Shown in pieces: positions 1 to 8,986 of a DNA stretch of 64,000 bases. The stretch is from Alteromonas genovensis (GTDB lineage Bacteria > Pseudomonadota > Gammaproteobacteria > Enterobacterales > Alteromonadaceae), in NCBI RefSeq assembly GCF_010500895.1, contig NZ_JAAAWO010000001.1, forward strand, positions 62,001 through 126,000, read 5' to 3'. Both the position numbers and the translations under genes were made by a program. Every line of letters starts with the position of its first letter. The first letter of the stretch is position 1. Below the pieces are notes generated by a model, which made no database searches, had not been told where the DNA came from, and saw only the letters and a program-made list of their open reading frames with translations.

Positions 1-158
1 TTTTCTTTTGGTCGAGACGTACCCGTAACAATGATTTGCTCAAAATCTAAGCTGCTAGGTTTACTGGCTTCTTCCTCGGCGGTTTGTGCTATGGATGATT
101 GTGAAATAGACGCAGTGACGGCGGCCGCGATAAGTGTAATTTTGGTTGAGCATTTCAT
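1..158 (-). CDS. TonB-dependent receptor, N-terminal fragment (cut by window edge)
   Basis: This is the first ~52 codons of a gene that runs off the left edge. It begins with ATG preceded by GAGGGAC. The product starts with a signal peptide (MKCSTKITLIAAAVTAS...SSIAQ), then an acidic stretch and the segment EQIIVTGTSRPK, which is the usual start of the plug domain of TonB-dependent outer-membrane receptors. The family imports large or scarce nutrients such as oligosaccharides, siderophores or cobalamin. The neighbouring ROK regulator and FucP-like symporter suggest a sugar substrate here. That is inference, because the barrel is not in the window. Confidence 0.8.
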   Translation of the reverse strand, partial: MKCSTKITLIAAAVTASISQSSIAQTAEEEASKPSSLDFEQIIVTGTSRPKE

Positions 159-260
159 AGTGTGTCCCTCTTAAGATTAATTTCTTAGTGTTAGTAAATC
201 CTGTTAATTGAAAATATGTCTTTGTGTTAACAGTGGTAACAAGATTGTTAACGAAATGTA

Positions 261-285
261 GATTAATGAAATTAATAAATCAACT
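261..285. promoter_or_regulatory. Candidate ROK-regulator operator upstream of the TonB receptor
   Basis: AATAAATCAACT at 274-285 recurs exactly, as its reverse complement, at 1737-1748 before the symporter. Both copies read AGTTGATTTATT on the coding strand of the downstream gene. The copy here overlaps an imperfect 21-base inverted repeat (261-281, GATTAATGA/ATTAATAAATC). ROK repressors bind AT-rich palindromes, so this is a plausible operator. The region is very AT-rich, so chance is not excluded. Confidence 0.4.
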
Positions 286-354
286 AATATTATTTAATAT
301 TTTTTGGACTAATTTATTTACCGTTATCGCAACAGTTTTGACATCGGTGGAAAA

Positions 355-390
355 TACAAAGAAAACAAGCCGCGTTATGCGGCTTGCCGG
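355..390 (-). terminator. Rho-independent terminator after the ROK gene
   Basis: CAAGCCGC-GTTAT-GCGGCTTG forms a perfect 8-bp stem at 366-386. On the minus strand it is followed by a T-rich tract (TTTTCTTTG). It sits about 30 bases beyond the ROK stop codon and separates that gene from the TonB receptor. Confidence 0.8.
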
Positions 391-414
391 TGGTAAATAA
401 GAGAAGGTAAAGGC

Positions 415-1626
415 TTAGTTAAATAAGTTTTGGCTGTCTTGAGAAAAGTTGACTAATAACGGTAGGTTAGCGCATCCGATGGACTGAGCTTTACCGCCGA
501 TAGTACCATTCACTATTTGGCAAGGAGATAGGCCTCTAGTATCGGCTAAACTGATCTTCTCGGCGGTAGCCCTAATTATCTTTTCTCGAACTGAGACCGG
601 GATCGCGCCGTCAATCACAATAGCTTCAAAATCAAAAATAGCCATAGAGCACAATGCTGCATAAGCGAGACCATCAGCCACTTTGTCTATCCAGTCGTCA
701 AGGGTTGGGCCTAGCTCTCCCCAATATTCACTGGATTGCCAAAGTGCTTTTCCATCGTAGCCGGCATCGGCTAACATCTTTTCAAGAATATACAACGATG
801 ATTGCATGATAAGTTGCTGTGAGGAGAGTTGCCCTTGTTTGTTTAGTATTGGCTGGGGCAACGAACCAATCGCACCAGCGTTACCCCTTGTACCTGTGAG
901 GAGAGAGCCGTTAATAACCACTCCTCCTCCAATGAAGGTGCCAATAAAAACGTACATAAAATCATTAAAATGACCAGGGTTGCCGAAACTCAACTCTGCA
1001 GAGCAGGCTGCAGTGTCATCGTTGCATACATATACTGGCAAGTTGATAATACTCTTGATTCCTTTTGTGAAATCAAAATCTCGCCATTCATCAAGAATAT
1101 TAGAAGGCGCACCAGCCTCTTCAGCCCAGCTCCATATTTCATAGGGGGTTGCCACACCTACACCCATTATTCTCTCTCGTAGCTTGTCGCTTAAACCCAG
1201 TGTTAAGGCCTCAATGCCCTTTTCTAAAAACGATAATAATTTTGTAACGCTGGGGTATTGGAAGTTTTCATGAAGCGTGGCGCGAACATTGCCATTTAAG
1301 TCAATTAATGTCAGATCGAAGCTTCGTCTTCCTACCTTTAGTCCAATACCAAAAGCACCCTCTGAATTCAGCGAAAAGGGCACTAGAGGTTGACCTACCC
1401 GGCCCCGCTGTGGCGTTTTTCGAACTAAAAGTTCTTCTTCTTCTAAGCGCTTAATTATTACCGTGACTGCTTGTGCAGAAAGTCCAGTTCTATTGGCGAT
1501 TTCGGCTTTTGGCAATGCGTTGTGTTGACGAATCAGAGACATGATTTTGCGCTCATTTTGCATTCTGAGACCAGATTGGCCTCGGCTGTTGCGAGACGAT
1601 TGCTGAGATTTTATTTTATCGGTCAT
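415..1626 (-). CDS. ROK-family transcriptional regulator
   Basis: The product is about 403 residues. The N-terminal third is a winged helix-turn-helix (RIMSLIRQHNALPKAEIANR...AVTVIIKRLEEEELL). The rest is a ROK sugar-kinase-like domain with glycine-rich segments such as IGTFIGGGVVINGSLL and GTRGNAGAIG. The zinc-binding CxCGxxGC motif of NagC/Mlc-type members is missing, so ligand and fold details may differ. I chose the ATG at 1626; an in-frame GTG at 1668 adds 14 residues. The gene lies between a TonB receptor and a divergent FucP-type symporter and probably represses both in response to a sugar. The sugar cannot be named from sequence. Confidence 0.85.
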   Translation of the reverse strand: MTDKIKSQQSSRNSRGQSGLRMQNERKIMSLIRQHNALPKAEIANRTGLSAQAVTVIIKRLEEEELLVRKTPQRGRVGQPLVPFSLNSEGAFGIGLKVGRRSFDLTLIDLNGNVRATLHENFQYPSVTKLLSFLEKGIEALTLGLSDKLRERIMGVGVATPYEIWSWAEEAGAPSNILDEWRDFDFTKGIKSIINLPVYVCNDDTAACSAELSFGNPGHFNDFMYVFIGTFIGGGVVINGSLLTGTRGNAGAIGSLPQPILNKQGQLSSQQLIMQSSLYILEKMLADAGYDGKALWQSSEYWGELGPTLDDWIDKVADGLAYAALCSMAIFDFEAIVIDGAIPVSVREKIIRATAEKISLADTRGLSPCQIVNGTIGGKAQSIGCANLPLLVNFSQDSQNLFN

Positions 1627-1718
1627 TATGCTTACTTCAACGGTAGGGAGATTGAAAATACCACACACAAGGTAAGTACTGCTCTATGAAAATAGGCTCG
1701 TTAGGTTAATCCGGAGCT

Positions 1719-1748
1719 AATCAATTAAATAAATAAAGTTGATTTATT
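1719..1748. promoter_or_regulatory. Candidate ROK operator upstream of the symporter
   Basis: The ROK/symporter spacer contains AATCAA (1719-1724) and TTGATT (1739-1744) as an inverted repeat. It also holds the 12-mer AGTTGATTTATT (1737-1748) shared with the TonB-receptor upstream region. The site lies 62-91 bases before the symporter start and would overlap a promoter. Confidence 0.4.
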
Positions 1749-1809
1749 GACACGGTATTTTTTTGTTGTTTAAATGCGTTAACCAAAAATTAACATGCGA
1801 CCGTAACCC

Positions 1810-3084
1810 ATGCAACAAAAAGCCCCCTTAGTTTCCCGTGATATGTTACTGCCTTTTATTCTCCTTACGGTGTGTTTTGCAGCGTGGGGGACTGCAGCAA
1901 ATATGACCGATCCGCTGGTTAAAGTGTTCAGTAAAATTTTTACTATGTCGTCACTTCAATCGGCTCTCGTTCAATTTTCTTATTATGGTGCTTACTTTTG
2001 TTTGGCGATCCCTGCTGCATTCATCAACAAGCGTTTTTCCTATAAAACAGGGGTACTGACAGGCTTGGGGTGTGCCATCGTTGGTGCATTTATGTTTTAC
2101 CCTGCAAGCCAGATGATGACGTATGGCTTTTTTCTCGCTGCGCTTTTTATTTTAGCGGGTGGGTTATCGATATTAGAGACCTCAGCAAACCCTTATGTTA
2201 TGCGTATGGGAAGCGAAGTCACGGCAACGCGCCGTTTAAACTTTGCTCAATCATTCAATCCCGTTGGTACTAACTTAGGAGTGTTTTTAGCAGCAACGCT
2301 CATTCTTCCCCAATTAAACCAAGCAACAGCCGATGAGCGAAGTAACATGAGTGCTGATCAACTCGTTGCGGTAATGAGTGCTGAACTTGAGGCCGTTATG
2401 GTGCCCTATGTGGGGTTTGCATGCGTGTTGGTGGTTATTTGGATAGCCATTGCCATGATGAAAACGCCCGCAGTTTGTCAGGCTCAAGAGACGAGTAATA
2501 AGGTCGATTTTAGGGCCACAATGGGAAGGCTTTTCAAAAATCGCCACTATCGCTTTGGTGTAGTGGCGCAGTTTTTTAATGTAGCAGCACAAACTTGTGT
2601 GTGGACCTTTACTATTCAATACGTAATGGAAGCGAAAGGCGGAGATGAAATATCTGGTGGGACTGTGTTGCAATACAGTATGTTGGTTTTCCTTGTTTCG
2701 CGTTTTGTAATGACATGGATCATGGGCTTTATTAGGCCTGCGGCTCTGTTAACCGTTATGTCTACTGTGGCTACGTTACTGTGTCTTTGCATGATTGCCA
2801 TGCCTAATGATACAGGCGTTTGGGCGCTTATTGGTATTTCGGCTTGCCTATCACTCATGTTCCCAACTATCTATGCCATTGCATTACACGGATTAAAAGA
2901 TGACGCTAAATTTGGTGCGGCAGGATTGGTAATGGCTATTCTTGGTGGGGCACTTATTCCACTTATTCAAGCGGCACTGATTGATAACTACAGCACAGCG
3001 CTATCCTACATTGTCCCCGCGGGTTGCTTTTTAATCGTTGCTTCTTATGCCGTTTTCGATCTTAGGTCAAAGCAAAGAGCGTAA
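1810..3084 (+). CDS. FucP-type sugar:H+ symporter (MFS)
   Basis: This 424-residue protein has about 12 hydrophobic segments and resembles E. coli L-fucose permease along its length. The conserved first-helix pattern WGTAANMTDPL supplies an acidic residue (D34) and the LETSANPY motif another (E123). These match the two acidic residues important for proton coupling in FucP. FHS-family members carry fucose, galactose/glucose, N-acetylglucosamine or other sugars, so substrate is open. The divergent ROK gene is the likely local regulator. A 9-bp inverted repeat follows at 3102-3130 but lacks a T-tract. Confidence 0.85.
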   Translation: MQQKAPLVSRDMLLPFILLTVCFAAWGTAANMTDPLVKVFSKIFTMSSLQSALVQFSYYGAYFCLAIPAAFINKRFSYKTGVLTGLGCAIVGAFMFYPASQMMTYGFFLAALFILAGGLSILETSANPYVMRMGSEVTATRRLNFAQSFNPVGTNLGVFLAATLILPQLNQATADERSNMSADQLVAVMSAELEAVMVPYVGFACVLVVIWIAIAMMKTPAVCQAQETSNKVDFRATMGRLFKNRHYRFGVVAQFFNVAAQTCVWTFTIQYVMEAKGGDEISGGTVLQYSMLVFLVSRFVMTWIMGFIRPAALLTVMSTVATLLCLCMIAMPNDTGVWALIGISACLSLMFPTIYAIALHGLKDDAKFGAAGLVMAILGGALIPLIQAALIDNYSTALSYIVPAGCFLIVASYAVFDLRSKQRA

Positions 3085-3101
3085 CACGTTGCCGTGCTGG
3101 T

Positions 3102-3130
3102 ACGTTGAAGGTCCAAGGGGGCTTCAACGT
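3102..3130 (+). other. 9-bp inverted repeat after the symporter gene
   Basis: ACGTTGAAG (3102-3110) pairs perfectly with CTTCAACGT (3122-3130) across an 11-base loop, 18 bases after the symporter stop. There is no T-run, so it is a weak or Rho-assisted terminator at best. The rest of the 3085-3324 gap shows nothing I can assign beyond a likely promoter for the next gene. Confidence 0.4.
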
Positions 3131-3324
3131 GCCGCGCATTAAAACTCTATAGCCCAATACATATTCACATCTTAACATTATTGTATATTTGCTTATTCAA
3201 ATTCCTCACCAAAGTCATTGCCTTAACGCTACGCTGGCTGCAATATAAAAGCTCATCGTTACAAAACATCAAAAAATAAGCATTTCCACTTTTGAAAATA
3301 ATAACCAAAATAAGGCGTTCAGCA

Positions 3325-6300
3325 ATGATATTACGGCGAACATTAGCTGCTTTAATTGTGTCTATTACCACACTGCTAAGTACATCATTTTCAACCAGTG
3401 CATTAGAAGAAACCGTCAGCGCAGAGCTTTTCGACAACATGGAGTACCGATTTATTGGTCCATACCGCGGCGGTCGCTCTGTCGCTGTTGCCGGAGTTGA
3501 TGGGAAACCTCAACTTTATTACATGGGCACAGCAGGTGGAGGGGTTTGGAAAACCACTAATGCGGGATTGTCGTGGAAGCCAATTTCGGATGAACATTTC
3601 GCTGTAGGGAGCATTGGTTCTATTGCCGTGGCACCTTCCGACCCCAACGTAATTTATGTTGGCACTGGCGAAGGGCCTATTCGAGGCGTTACCACAAGTC
3701 ATGGCAAAGGCATCTATAAATCTACCGACGCAGGTGAAACATGGAAGCTGGTTGGATTAGACAATCGGGGTCAAATTCCAAAAATACGCATACACCCTTC
3801 GAATCCAGACGTTGCTTGGGCTGCGGTTCAAGGCAATATTTGGGCTCCCAACGAACAGCGCGGTATTTTCAAAACCACTGATGGTGGTAAAACCTGGCAA
3901 CACGTATTAAAAGTGAATGGCGAAACAGGGGCCGCGGATTTAGCCTTAGATCCGTCTAACCCTAGAGTGCTGTACGCCAGTATGTGGCATCATGGCAGAA
4001 CCCCTTGGTTTATAAAATCTGGCGGCGATGGGGGCGGCATTTATAAGTCTATTGATGGCGGTGAAACCTGGGAGCAGCTTGAAAAAGGCTTGCCTACGCT
4101 CATTGGCAAAGTGGGAATTGATGTATCACCATCAAACCCCAAACGACTCTACGCCATTATTGAAGCCGATGAGGGTGGCTTGTATCGCAGTGATGATGCT
4201 GGGGCTACATGGGAGTTAATGAATGGCGACAATATTCTTAAAGCCAGGGCGTGGTATTACAATCATATCAAAGTAGACCCTAACGACGACAACACGCTTT
4301 ATGTGATGAACGTTCAGCTACACAAATCCATCGACGGTGGCAAAACCTTTGAAATAAGGTCGCTGCCTCACGGTGATACCCATGACATGTGGATTAACCC
4401 AGAAGATAGCTTAAACATGATCAATGCTAACGATGGCGGCGCAACCATCACCTTTGATGGCGGAGAGTCGTGGTCGAGCATTTACAATCAACCTACCGCA
4501 CAATTTTACCGTGTGATCACAGATAACCTTAAACCCTACTATGTGTATGGTGGCCAGCAAGACAATACCACCATGGCGACGCCCTCTGCTACCTTCGATA
4601 GCGGCATTGGTATAGAGGAACAGTTTGCCGTTGGCGGTGGTGAGAGCGCTCATATTGCGTTTAATGCTGACGATCCTTCGCTTATATACGCGACTACCAT
4701 TAACGGTACGCTTACTGAATTTGATAGAAGCAGTGGGTTAACCCGTCCTATCATGCCTTACCCTGAATACGTGTTTGGTCGTAATGCAAAAGACCAAAAG
4801 TATCGCACTAATTGGAATGCGCCGGTTTTAGTATCAACACACAACCCTGATACGGTGTATTACGGAACACAGATGATATTAAAAACCACTGACAGAGGCG
4901 TAAATTGGCAAGAGATTAGCCCCGATCTTACCCGTAACGATGCTGAAAAGCAGGGGCTAAATGGCGGTCCTATTACTAACGAGCAGGCGGGCGCTGAATA
5001 TTATAATACGGTTTTCTATATTGCTGAATCGCCAACAAACGCGGGAGAGCTTTGGGTAGGTGCCGATGATGGTAAGCTGCATCTCACTAACGATGAAGGC
5101 AAAAACTGGACAGATATTACGCCCCATAAAAAAGAAGCGCAGGTAAATGCCATAGAGCTAAGCCCTCACGCTGAAGGAAAAGCCTACGTAGCAGTGACTG
5201 GTTACAAGCTTAACGACTACAGCCCATATATTTATAAAACGACAAATTATGGTAAACGCTGGACGCGCATAGACAAAGGCTTACCCGAAGACGCTTTTGT
5301 GAGAGTGGTTCGTGAAGATAGTCAGCAAGAAGGTATGCTGTTTGCCGGCACAGAAAGCGGAATGTTTATAAGCTTTGATGATGGTAAAAATTGGCAAAAG
5401 CTGTCGCTCAACTTACCGCCGGTGGCAATAACCGATCTTAAGGTAAAAGGCGATGACTTGGTGGTTGCTACTCAAGGGCGGGGCTTTTGGATATTGGACG
5501 ACATAGCGCCACTTCGCGAGGCTAACAATACATTGGTTGATGAAGTGCTGTTCCAGTTTAGCCCTGTTGATGGGGTACGCCTTTTAGCTGGAGGCAATAT
5601 CAGTGGTCAATTAGAAGCAGAAAACCCTGCGAGAGGGGCTACATTTCGCTACTTCTTAAATGAGGCATTAGATGAAGATGAAACCCTTCGTATCGATATA
5701 TTTGATGCCAATAACCAACTGGTGCGCACGTTATCTTCTTCAGCGAGTGCGTTTGAAAAATGCGCTAAAGGTAATGAAGATATTCGTAGCCCGCTGAAAT
5801 TTACATATCCATCTACCGATGCTGGCTTTAACACTTTTGAGTGGGACTTACGTCGTCAGCCCCTTAATTGTATTGATAACGTAACGTTATTCGGTGGTTG
5901 GAATGGCGCGAGAGTAATGCCAGGGGAATACAAAGCAACCATCACGGTTGGCGATGTGTCGCAAACCCGCCCCTTTAATGTGTTGCCCGACCCAAGGGAG
6001 AATACTCAGCCTGCGGAATTACAAAAAGTAGAGCAGAGTATTCAGGCGAGTGAAGATGTGCTCAATGAATTATTCGCCCACCTTCAAAAAGCGCGTGATG
6101 TCCGTGACCGGCTTAAGCATGTGGCAACGTCTAACGTCATGCTAGCGAACGATGTGTCAACATCCATCAAAAGCATTGTGAGTGAAATAGATGAATGGGA
6201 ATCGTTAGTTATTCAGCCCAAACATCAAACCTTCGAAGACGACATTAATTGGCCAAATATGCTCGACAGACAAGTACGATTTTTAATGGATAACTTTGAT

Positions 6301-6465
6301 AGAACGGGGGCGCCAGCGCAAGCCGGCGCGCTTAAGCGGTTAGACGACCTTGAAACAAAATGGCAGCAATATAAGTTGAAGCTGCAAACCTTATTTAACG
6401 AGCGAATTGCGCCTTTAAATGAAAAGCTTTCTAAGCAAGGCGTGTACGATTTAGAGAGTTTGTAA
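3325..6465 (+). CDS. Exported sortilin/BNR-repeat beta-propeller protein
   Basis: This 1046-residue protein has an N-terminal signal peptide (MILRRTLAALIVSITTLLS...). It carries about ten BNR/Asp-box repeats of the S-x-D-x-G-x-T-W type, for example YKSTDAGETW, FKTTDGGKTW, YKSIDGGETW and LKTTDRGVNW. Together these build VPS10/sortilin-like propellers over roughly residues 20-700. A beta-rich segment follows, then a helical, probably coiled-coil tail at about 920-1040. Homologues are often labelled glycosyl hydrolase, but no glycosidase active site is evident. I chose ATG 3325 (TAAGG ten bases upstream) over an upstream TTG at 3292. Periplasmic or surface location is inferred. Confidence 0.8.
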   Translation: MILRRTLAALIVSITTLLSTSFSTSALEETVSAELFDNMEYRFIGPYRGGRSVAVAGVDGKPQLYYMGTAGGGVWKTTNAGLSWKPISDEHFAVGSIGSIAVAPSDPNVIYVGTGEGPIRGVTTSHGKGIYKSTDAGETWKLVGLDNRGQIPKIRIHPSNPDVAWAAVQGNIWAPNEQRGIFKTTDGGKTWQHVLKVNGETGAADLALDPSNPRVLYASMWHHGRTPWFIKSGGDGGGIYKSIDGGETWEQLEKGLPTLIGKVGIDVSPSNPKRLYAIIEADEGGLYRSDDAGATWELMNGDNILKARAWYYNHIKVDPNDDNTLYVMNVQLHKSIDGGKTFEIRSLPHGDTHDMWINPEDSLNMINANDGGATITFDGGESWSSIYNQPTAQFYRVITDNLKPYYVYGGQQDNTTMATPSATFDSGIGIEEQFAVGGGESAHIAFNADDPSLIYATTINGTLTEFDRSSGLTRPIMPYPEYVFGRNAKDQKYRTNWNAPVLVSTHNPDTVYYGTQMILKTTDRGVNWQEISPDLTRNDAEKQGLNGGPITNEQAGAEYYNTVFYIAESPTNAGELWVGADDGKLHLTNDEGKNWTDITPHKKEAQVNAIELSPHAEGKAYVAVTGYKLNDYSPYIYKTTNYGKRWTRIDKGLPEDAFVRVVREDSQQEGMLFAGTESGMFISFDDGKNWQKLSLNLPPVAITDLKVKGDDLVVATQGRGFWILDDIAPLREANNTLVDEVLFQFSPVDGVRLLAGGNISGQLEAENPARGATFRYFLNEALDEDETLRIDIFDANNQLVRTLSSSASAFEKCAKGNEDIRSPLKFTYPSTDAGFNTFEWDLRRQPLNCIDNVTLFGGWNGARVMPGEYKATITVGDVSQTRPFNVLPDPRENTQPAELQKVEQSIQASEDVLNELFAHLQKARDVRDRLKHVATSNVMLANDVSTSIKSIVSEIDEWESLVIQPKHQTFEDDINWPNMLDRQVRFLMDNFDRTGAPAQAGALKRLDDLETKWQQYKLKLQTLFNERIAPLNEKLSKQGVYDLESL

Positions 6466-6497
6466 AAGCGTCTAAGTTGCACAAGGCTAAAAAGAGA

Positions 6498-6546
6498 GAA
6501 ACGCCCCCGTTTGAAATAAATATCAAACGAGGGCGTTTTCTTTTAA
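6498..6546. terminator. Bidirectional terminator between the propeller and HupE genes
   Basis: Arms AACGCCC(C)CGTTTGA and TCAAACGAGGGCGTT form a long GC-rich stem around AATAAATA. An A-run lies on the left and TTTTCTTTT on the right, in the gap between convergent genes. Confidence 0.85.
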
Positions 6547-6548
6547 CG

Positions 6549-7682
6549 CTACCAGCGCTGTAACGTCCAGTTTAATGCAATAATCGCGATGACTGATGAG
6601 GCGATAGGCATGATGGTTTTGGCATACACATGCCAGTTTCGCACTAACACCAGGAGGGGCAGCAGTAGGGATACGATGGCGAGCTGCCCAACTTCAACGC
6701 CAATATTAAATGCGGCCACGCTCATTACTAGGCTGTTCGATTGTGCGTTTAATTCTGCAAACACGCTTGCGAAACCCATGCCGTGAAGAAGACCAAAACC
6801 AAAGGTTAAAAAGCCGAGCCTAAATACCACTGGGAATATATTGTTCAGTGCCGTTAGCATAACGGAAATTGCAATGCCCAGCTCTACCCACCTGCTATTT
6901 AGCGTAATGATATCAAGGGCAGTCGCGGTAAGCGTTATAGAGTGGGCTAGGGTGAAGGCACTCACTAAAATTACCGTGCTTTTAACAATATCGCGCTTCT
7001 TGTCCTCTTTTTTCCACGTGCGTTGATGTCGAGCTAGGTTCACAGTAAGCAAGGTCGCCACGAGAAAAAGAATATGATCCAGGCCAATAAAAATATGCCA
7101 AATGCCTTGGTAAACCATTTCAAAAAATTGCGACGCGGTAGACAGTGCTTTAGGCGACAGGGTAAGTATGCGTTTGTCTTCGGCAATCACCGATGTCAGG
7201 GTTTCATCTTGCACATTTACCGTAGTAAGAAGCTTATGGGTTGGCGATATGTCGAAAATGCCCTCGTAGCTAATGCTGATTTCTCTGCTATCTTGACTGC
7301 TGTCTTCACTGCTTTCTTCAGTATTGCGCGCTTGGCAATTAACTGACAAAGGATAAACGATAAGAGATTCGGCGGAGATAGAGCGCATGGTAGGAGTTGC
7401 AGCAGAAACAGGGCACTTGCCGCTTCCCTGTTTTATCTGTAGCGCGTTGGCAATATAAGCGGCAGCCTGTTGTTGATTGGCTAACACTTCACTCCACAAT
7501 AGCTTGCCGTCATTATTGGTGTCTAAATTGGCGGCTTGGCCGATGTCTTCAGGCTTGAGTAATAACTCACCCTGAAACACGCCAGCTTCCTGCTGGTTCA
7601 GTGTAAGATAGCCACTGCTCAATTCATGAGACACGCATTGTGTGCTAAAAAAAATGAAGAAAAATAATACTACTCGTTGCAT
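6549..7682 (-). CDS. HupE/UreJ-family membrane protein with EF-hand-like loop
   Basis: This 377-residue protein has a signal peptide, then a periplasmic domain with a textbook EF-hand loop at residues 54-65 (D-T-N-N-D-G-K-L-L-W-S-E). About six transmembrane helices fill residues 185-375. The membrane part holds the HupE/UreJ_2 signature: HIFIGLDHILFLVATLL, HSITLTATAL and GLLHGMGFASVFAEL. Family members near hydrogenase or urease genes are thought to move nickel or cobalt, but neither enzyme is present here. It is the last gene of the DUF4331-lipoprotein-TPR-HupE block, 41 bases after the TPR gene. A divalent-cation role is inference. Confidence 0.8.
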   Translation of the reverse strand: MQRVVLFFFIFFSTQCVSHELSSGYLTLNQQEAGVFQGELLLKPEDIGQAANLDTNNDGKLLWSEVLANQQQAAAYIANALQIKQGSGKCPVSAATPTMRSISAESLIVYPLSVNCQARNTEESSEDSSQDSREISISYEGIFDISPTHKLLTTVNVQDETLTSVIAEDKRILTLSPKALSTASQFFEMVYQGIWHIFIGLDHILFLVATLLTVNLARHQRTWKKEDKKRDIVKSTVILVSAFTLAHSITLTATALDIITLNSRWVELGIAISVMLTALNNIFPVVFRLGFLTFGFGLLHGMGFASVFAELNAQSNSLVMSVAAFNIGVEVGQLAIVSLLLPLLVLVRNWHVYAKTIMPIASSVIAIIALNWTLQRW

Positions 7683-7723
7683 AACCTAGCTTTAACTCCG
7701 TTAGCTTAACTGTAAAAAACGCC

Positions 7724-8917
7724 CTAGCTCTCAGTGATTTGAGATGTCTGAGAGACCTGAAAGATCTGAGAAGCCTGAGAGCCATGTGTGGCTTGGGCAG
7801 CTTCTGCGTCCTTCGCGCTCAGGGCCTTTTCCGCTCGTTTCAATAAATGTTCATCGTGTTTGGTTTGGGCATATTCCCAGTTAAGACGAGCAAACTTTAG
7901 CGCTAGCTGTGGCTGATAATCTACATCGAGGTAATAGCTTGCCACTTGGGCAGCATGTGATGTGTCCTCTCGCCATGCCCTTATTTGCATACGCTTGCTT
8001 AACAGGCGCATCTCTTTTGTGTCATCGAGGTTAAGGGCCTTTTGCGCTTTTACCCATCTTAGTAAAAGTGCATCGTCTAAGCGGGATATATTACTGACTT
8101 CTTGGCCAAGCACTGTCGTTATAGTGTCATATTGCCCCGTCGCATAATGGGCATCGGCCCATGTTATCAAAGCACTTACTGGCAGCGTTGATAAAGTAAA
8201 TTCTGATAGCTGCTGAACGGCAAGATTTGGCTTCTCAAGTGCTAGCGCCATGCTTGCTAGAGTTTCTCTAAACCATATATATTCAGCTTCATTAATCGAT
8301 TCAGCATTCGTAAGTGATGAGTATCGCTCAAACTTTTGCAGCTTGTTATATACATCTTCTGAAGGCGCTATGGAAAAATCGGCATTTAACACACAACCAA
8401 AAGCAAGAAGAAAGCTGGTTTTGCCCATTAGCTGTTCGCAGTGTTGTTTAGCCTTGTCGCCTTGACCTCGCTGAATGTTGATATCTGCCAGTAGTAACTG
8501 CGCAGCTCCAGAGTGCGTGGTATCAATGGTATTAAGATGTTGAAGGGCGTCATCGAATTTATGTACGCCTTGCATCAACCTGGCTTCGAGAATTACCAGA
8601 CGCTGTCGCTGCTCGTAACTAAGCTTTGTCTGTGATGAACGAAGTCTACTTACGAACTGGGTAACTTGCTGGCGCTCATTTCCCGATGCTGATAAGAAAC
8701 GACTTGCGGTCAAAAGTTTCTCTGCATCAGAAATAGTAGAAAGTGTTGTGGTAGTAGGTTGCCAAGTGGCAATGATGGTGTCTTTAGATACTTCTTGTGT
8801 AGCGTTGTTAATTACAGGTTCTGCATTCACTATTGTTGGCATTGAAAGCAGTAATGAAGCGCTTGCAGTAATTAAAAAACAACAGAAAGTGACACATGAA
8901 GGTAGAGGATTGAACAT
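7724..8917 (-). CDS. Exported TPR-like protein
   Basis: This 397-residue protein starts with a signal peptide ending near IVNAEP. The body is all-helical with degenerate tetratricopeptide pairs, for example RLMQGVHKFDDALQHLNTI followed by AAQLLLADINIQRGQGDKAKQHCEQL. TPR proteins act as docking scaffolds, so it may hold together the products of this operon in the periplasm. The C-terminal ~20 residues are a run of x-S-Q triplets encoded by 9-base tandem repeats (7730-7785). Its start (GGGAAATTTC-ATG) lies just below a terminator-like hairpin at 8929-8953, so it may be expressed more weakly than the genes upstream. Confidence 0.65.
   Translation of the reverse strand: MFNPLPSCVTFCCFLITASASLLLSMPTIVNAEPVINNATQEVSKDTIIATWQPTTTTLSTISDAEKLLTASRFLSASGNERQQVTQFVSRLRSSQTKLSYEQRQRLVILEARLMQGVHKFDDALQHLNTIDTTHSGAAQLLLADINIQRGQGDKAKQHCEQLMGKTSFLLAFGCVLNADFSIAPSEDVYNKLQKFERYSSLTNAESINEAEYIWFRETLASMALALEKPNLAVQQLSEFTLSTLPVSALITWADAHYATGQYDTITTVLGQEVSNISRLDDALLLRWVKAQKALNLDDTKEMRLLSKRMQIRAWREDTSHAAQVASYYLDVDYQPQLALKFARLNWEYAQTKHDEHLLKRAEKALSAKDAEAAQATHGSQASQIFQVSQTSQITES
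7730..7785 (-). repeat. 9-bp tandem repeats encoding (x-S-Q) triplets
   Basis: Units GAGATGTCT, GAGAGACCT, GAAAGATCT, GAGAAGCCT and GAGAGCCAT follow one another on the plus strand at the 3' end of the TPR gene. On the coding strand they read Gly/Ala/Ile/Val/Thr-Ser/Phe-Gln. The period is a multiple of three, so copy changes would keep frame. Confidence 0.8.
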
Positions 8918-8928
8918 GAAATTTCCCT

Positions 8929-8953
8929 AAAAAAAAAGGCCATCCTTGGCCTT
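8929..8953 (-). terminator. Terminator or attenuator between lipoprotein and TPR genes
   Basis: AAGGCCA (8936-8942) pairs with TGGCCTT (8947-8953). On the minus strand the stem is followed by a run of T residues (8929-8935). This is a canonical intrinsic terminator inside what otherwise looks like one operon, ending only 12 bases before the TPR start codon. Confidence 0.75.
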
Positions 8954-8986
8954 GCGGTTATGCTCTTTTACAACGATTTATTAATC

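Noticed and set aside
159..360. Fur box upstream of the TonB receptor
   Set aside because: The AT-rich palindromes do not keep the TGATAAT/ATTATCA core; a ROK-type sugar operator fits better.
3292..3324. TTG start for the beta-propeller protein
   Set aside because: ATG 3325 has TAAGG at suitable distance and gives a cleaner signal peptide.
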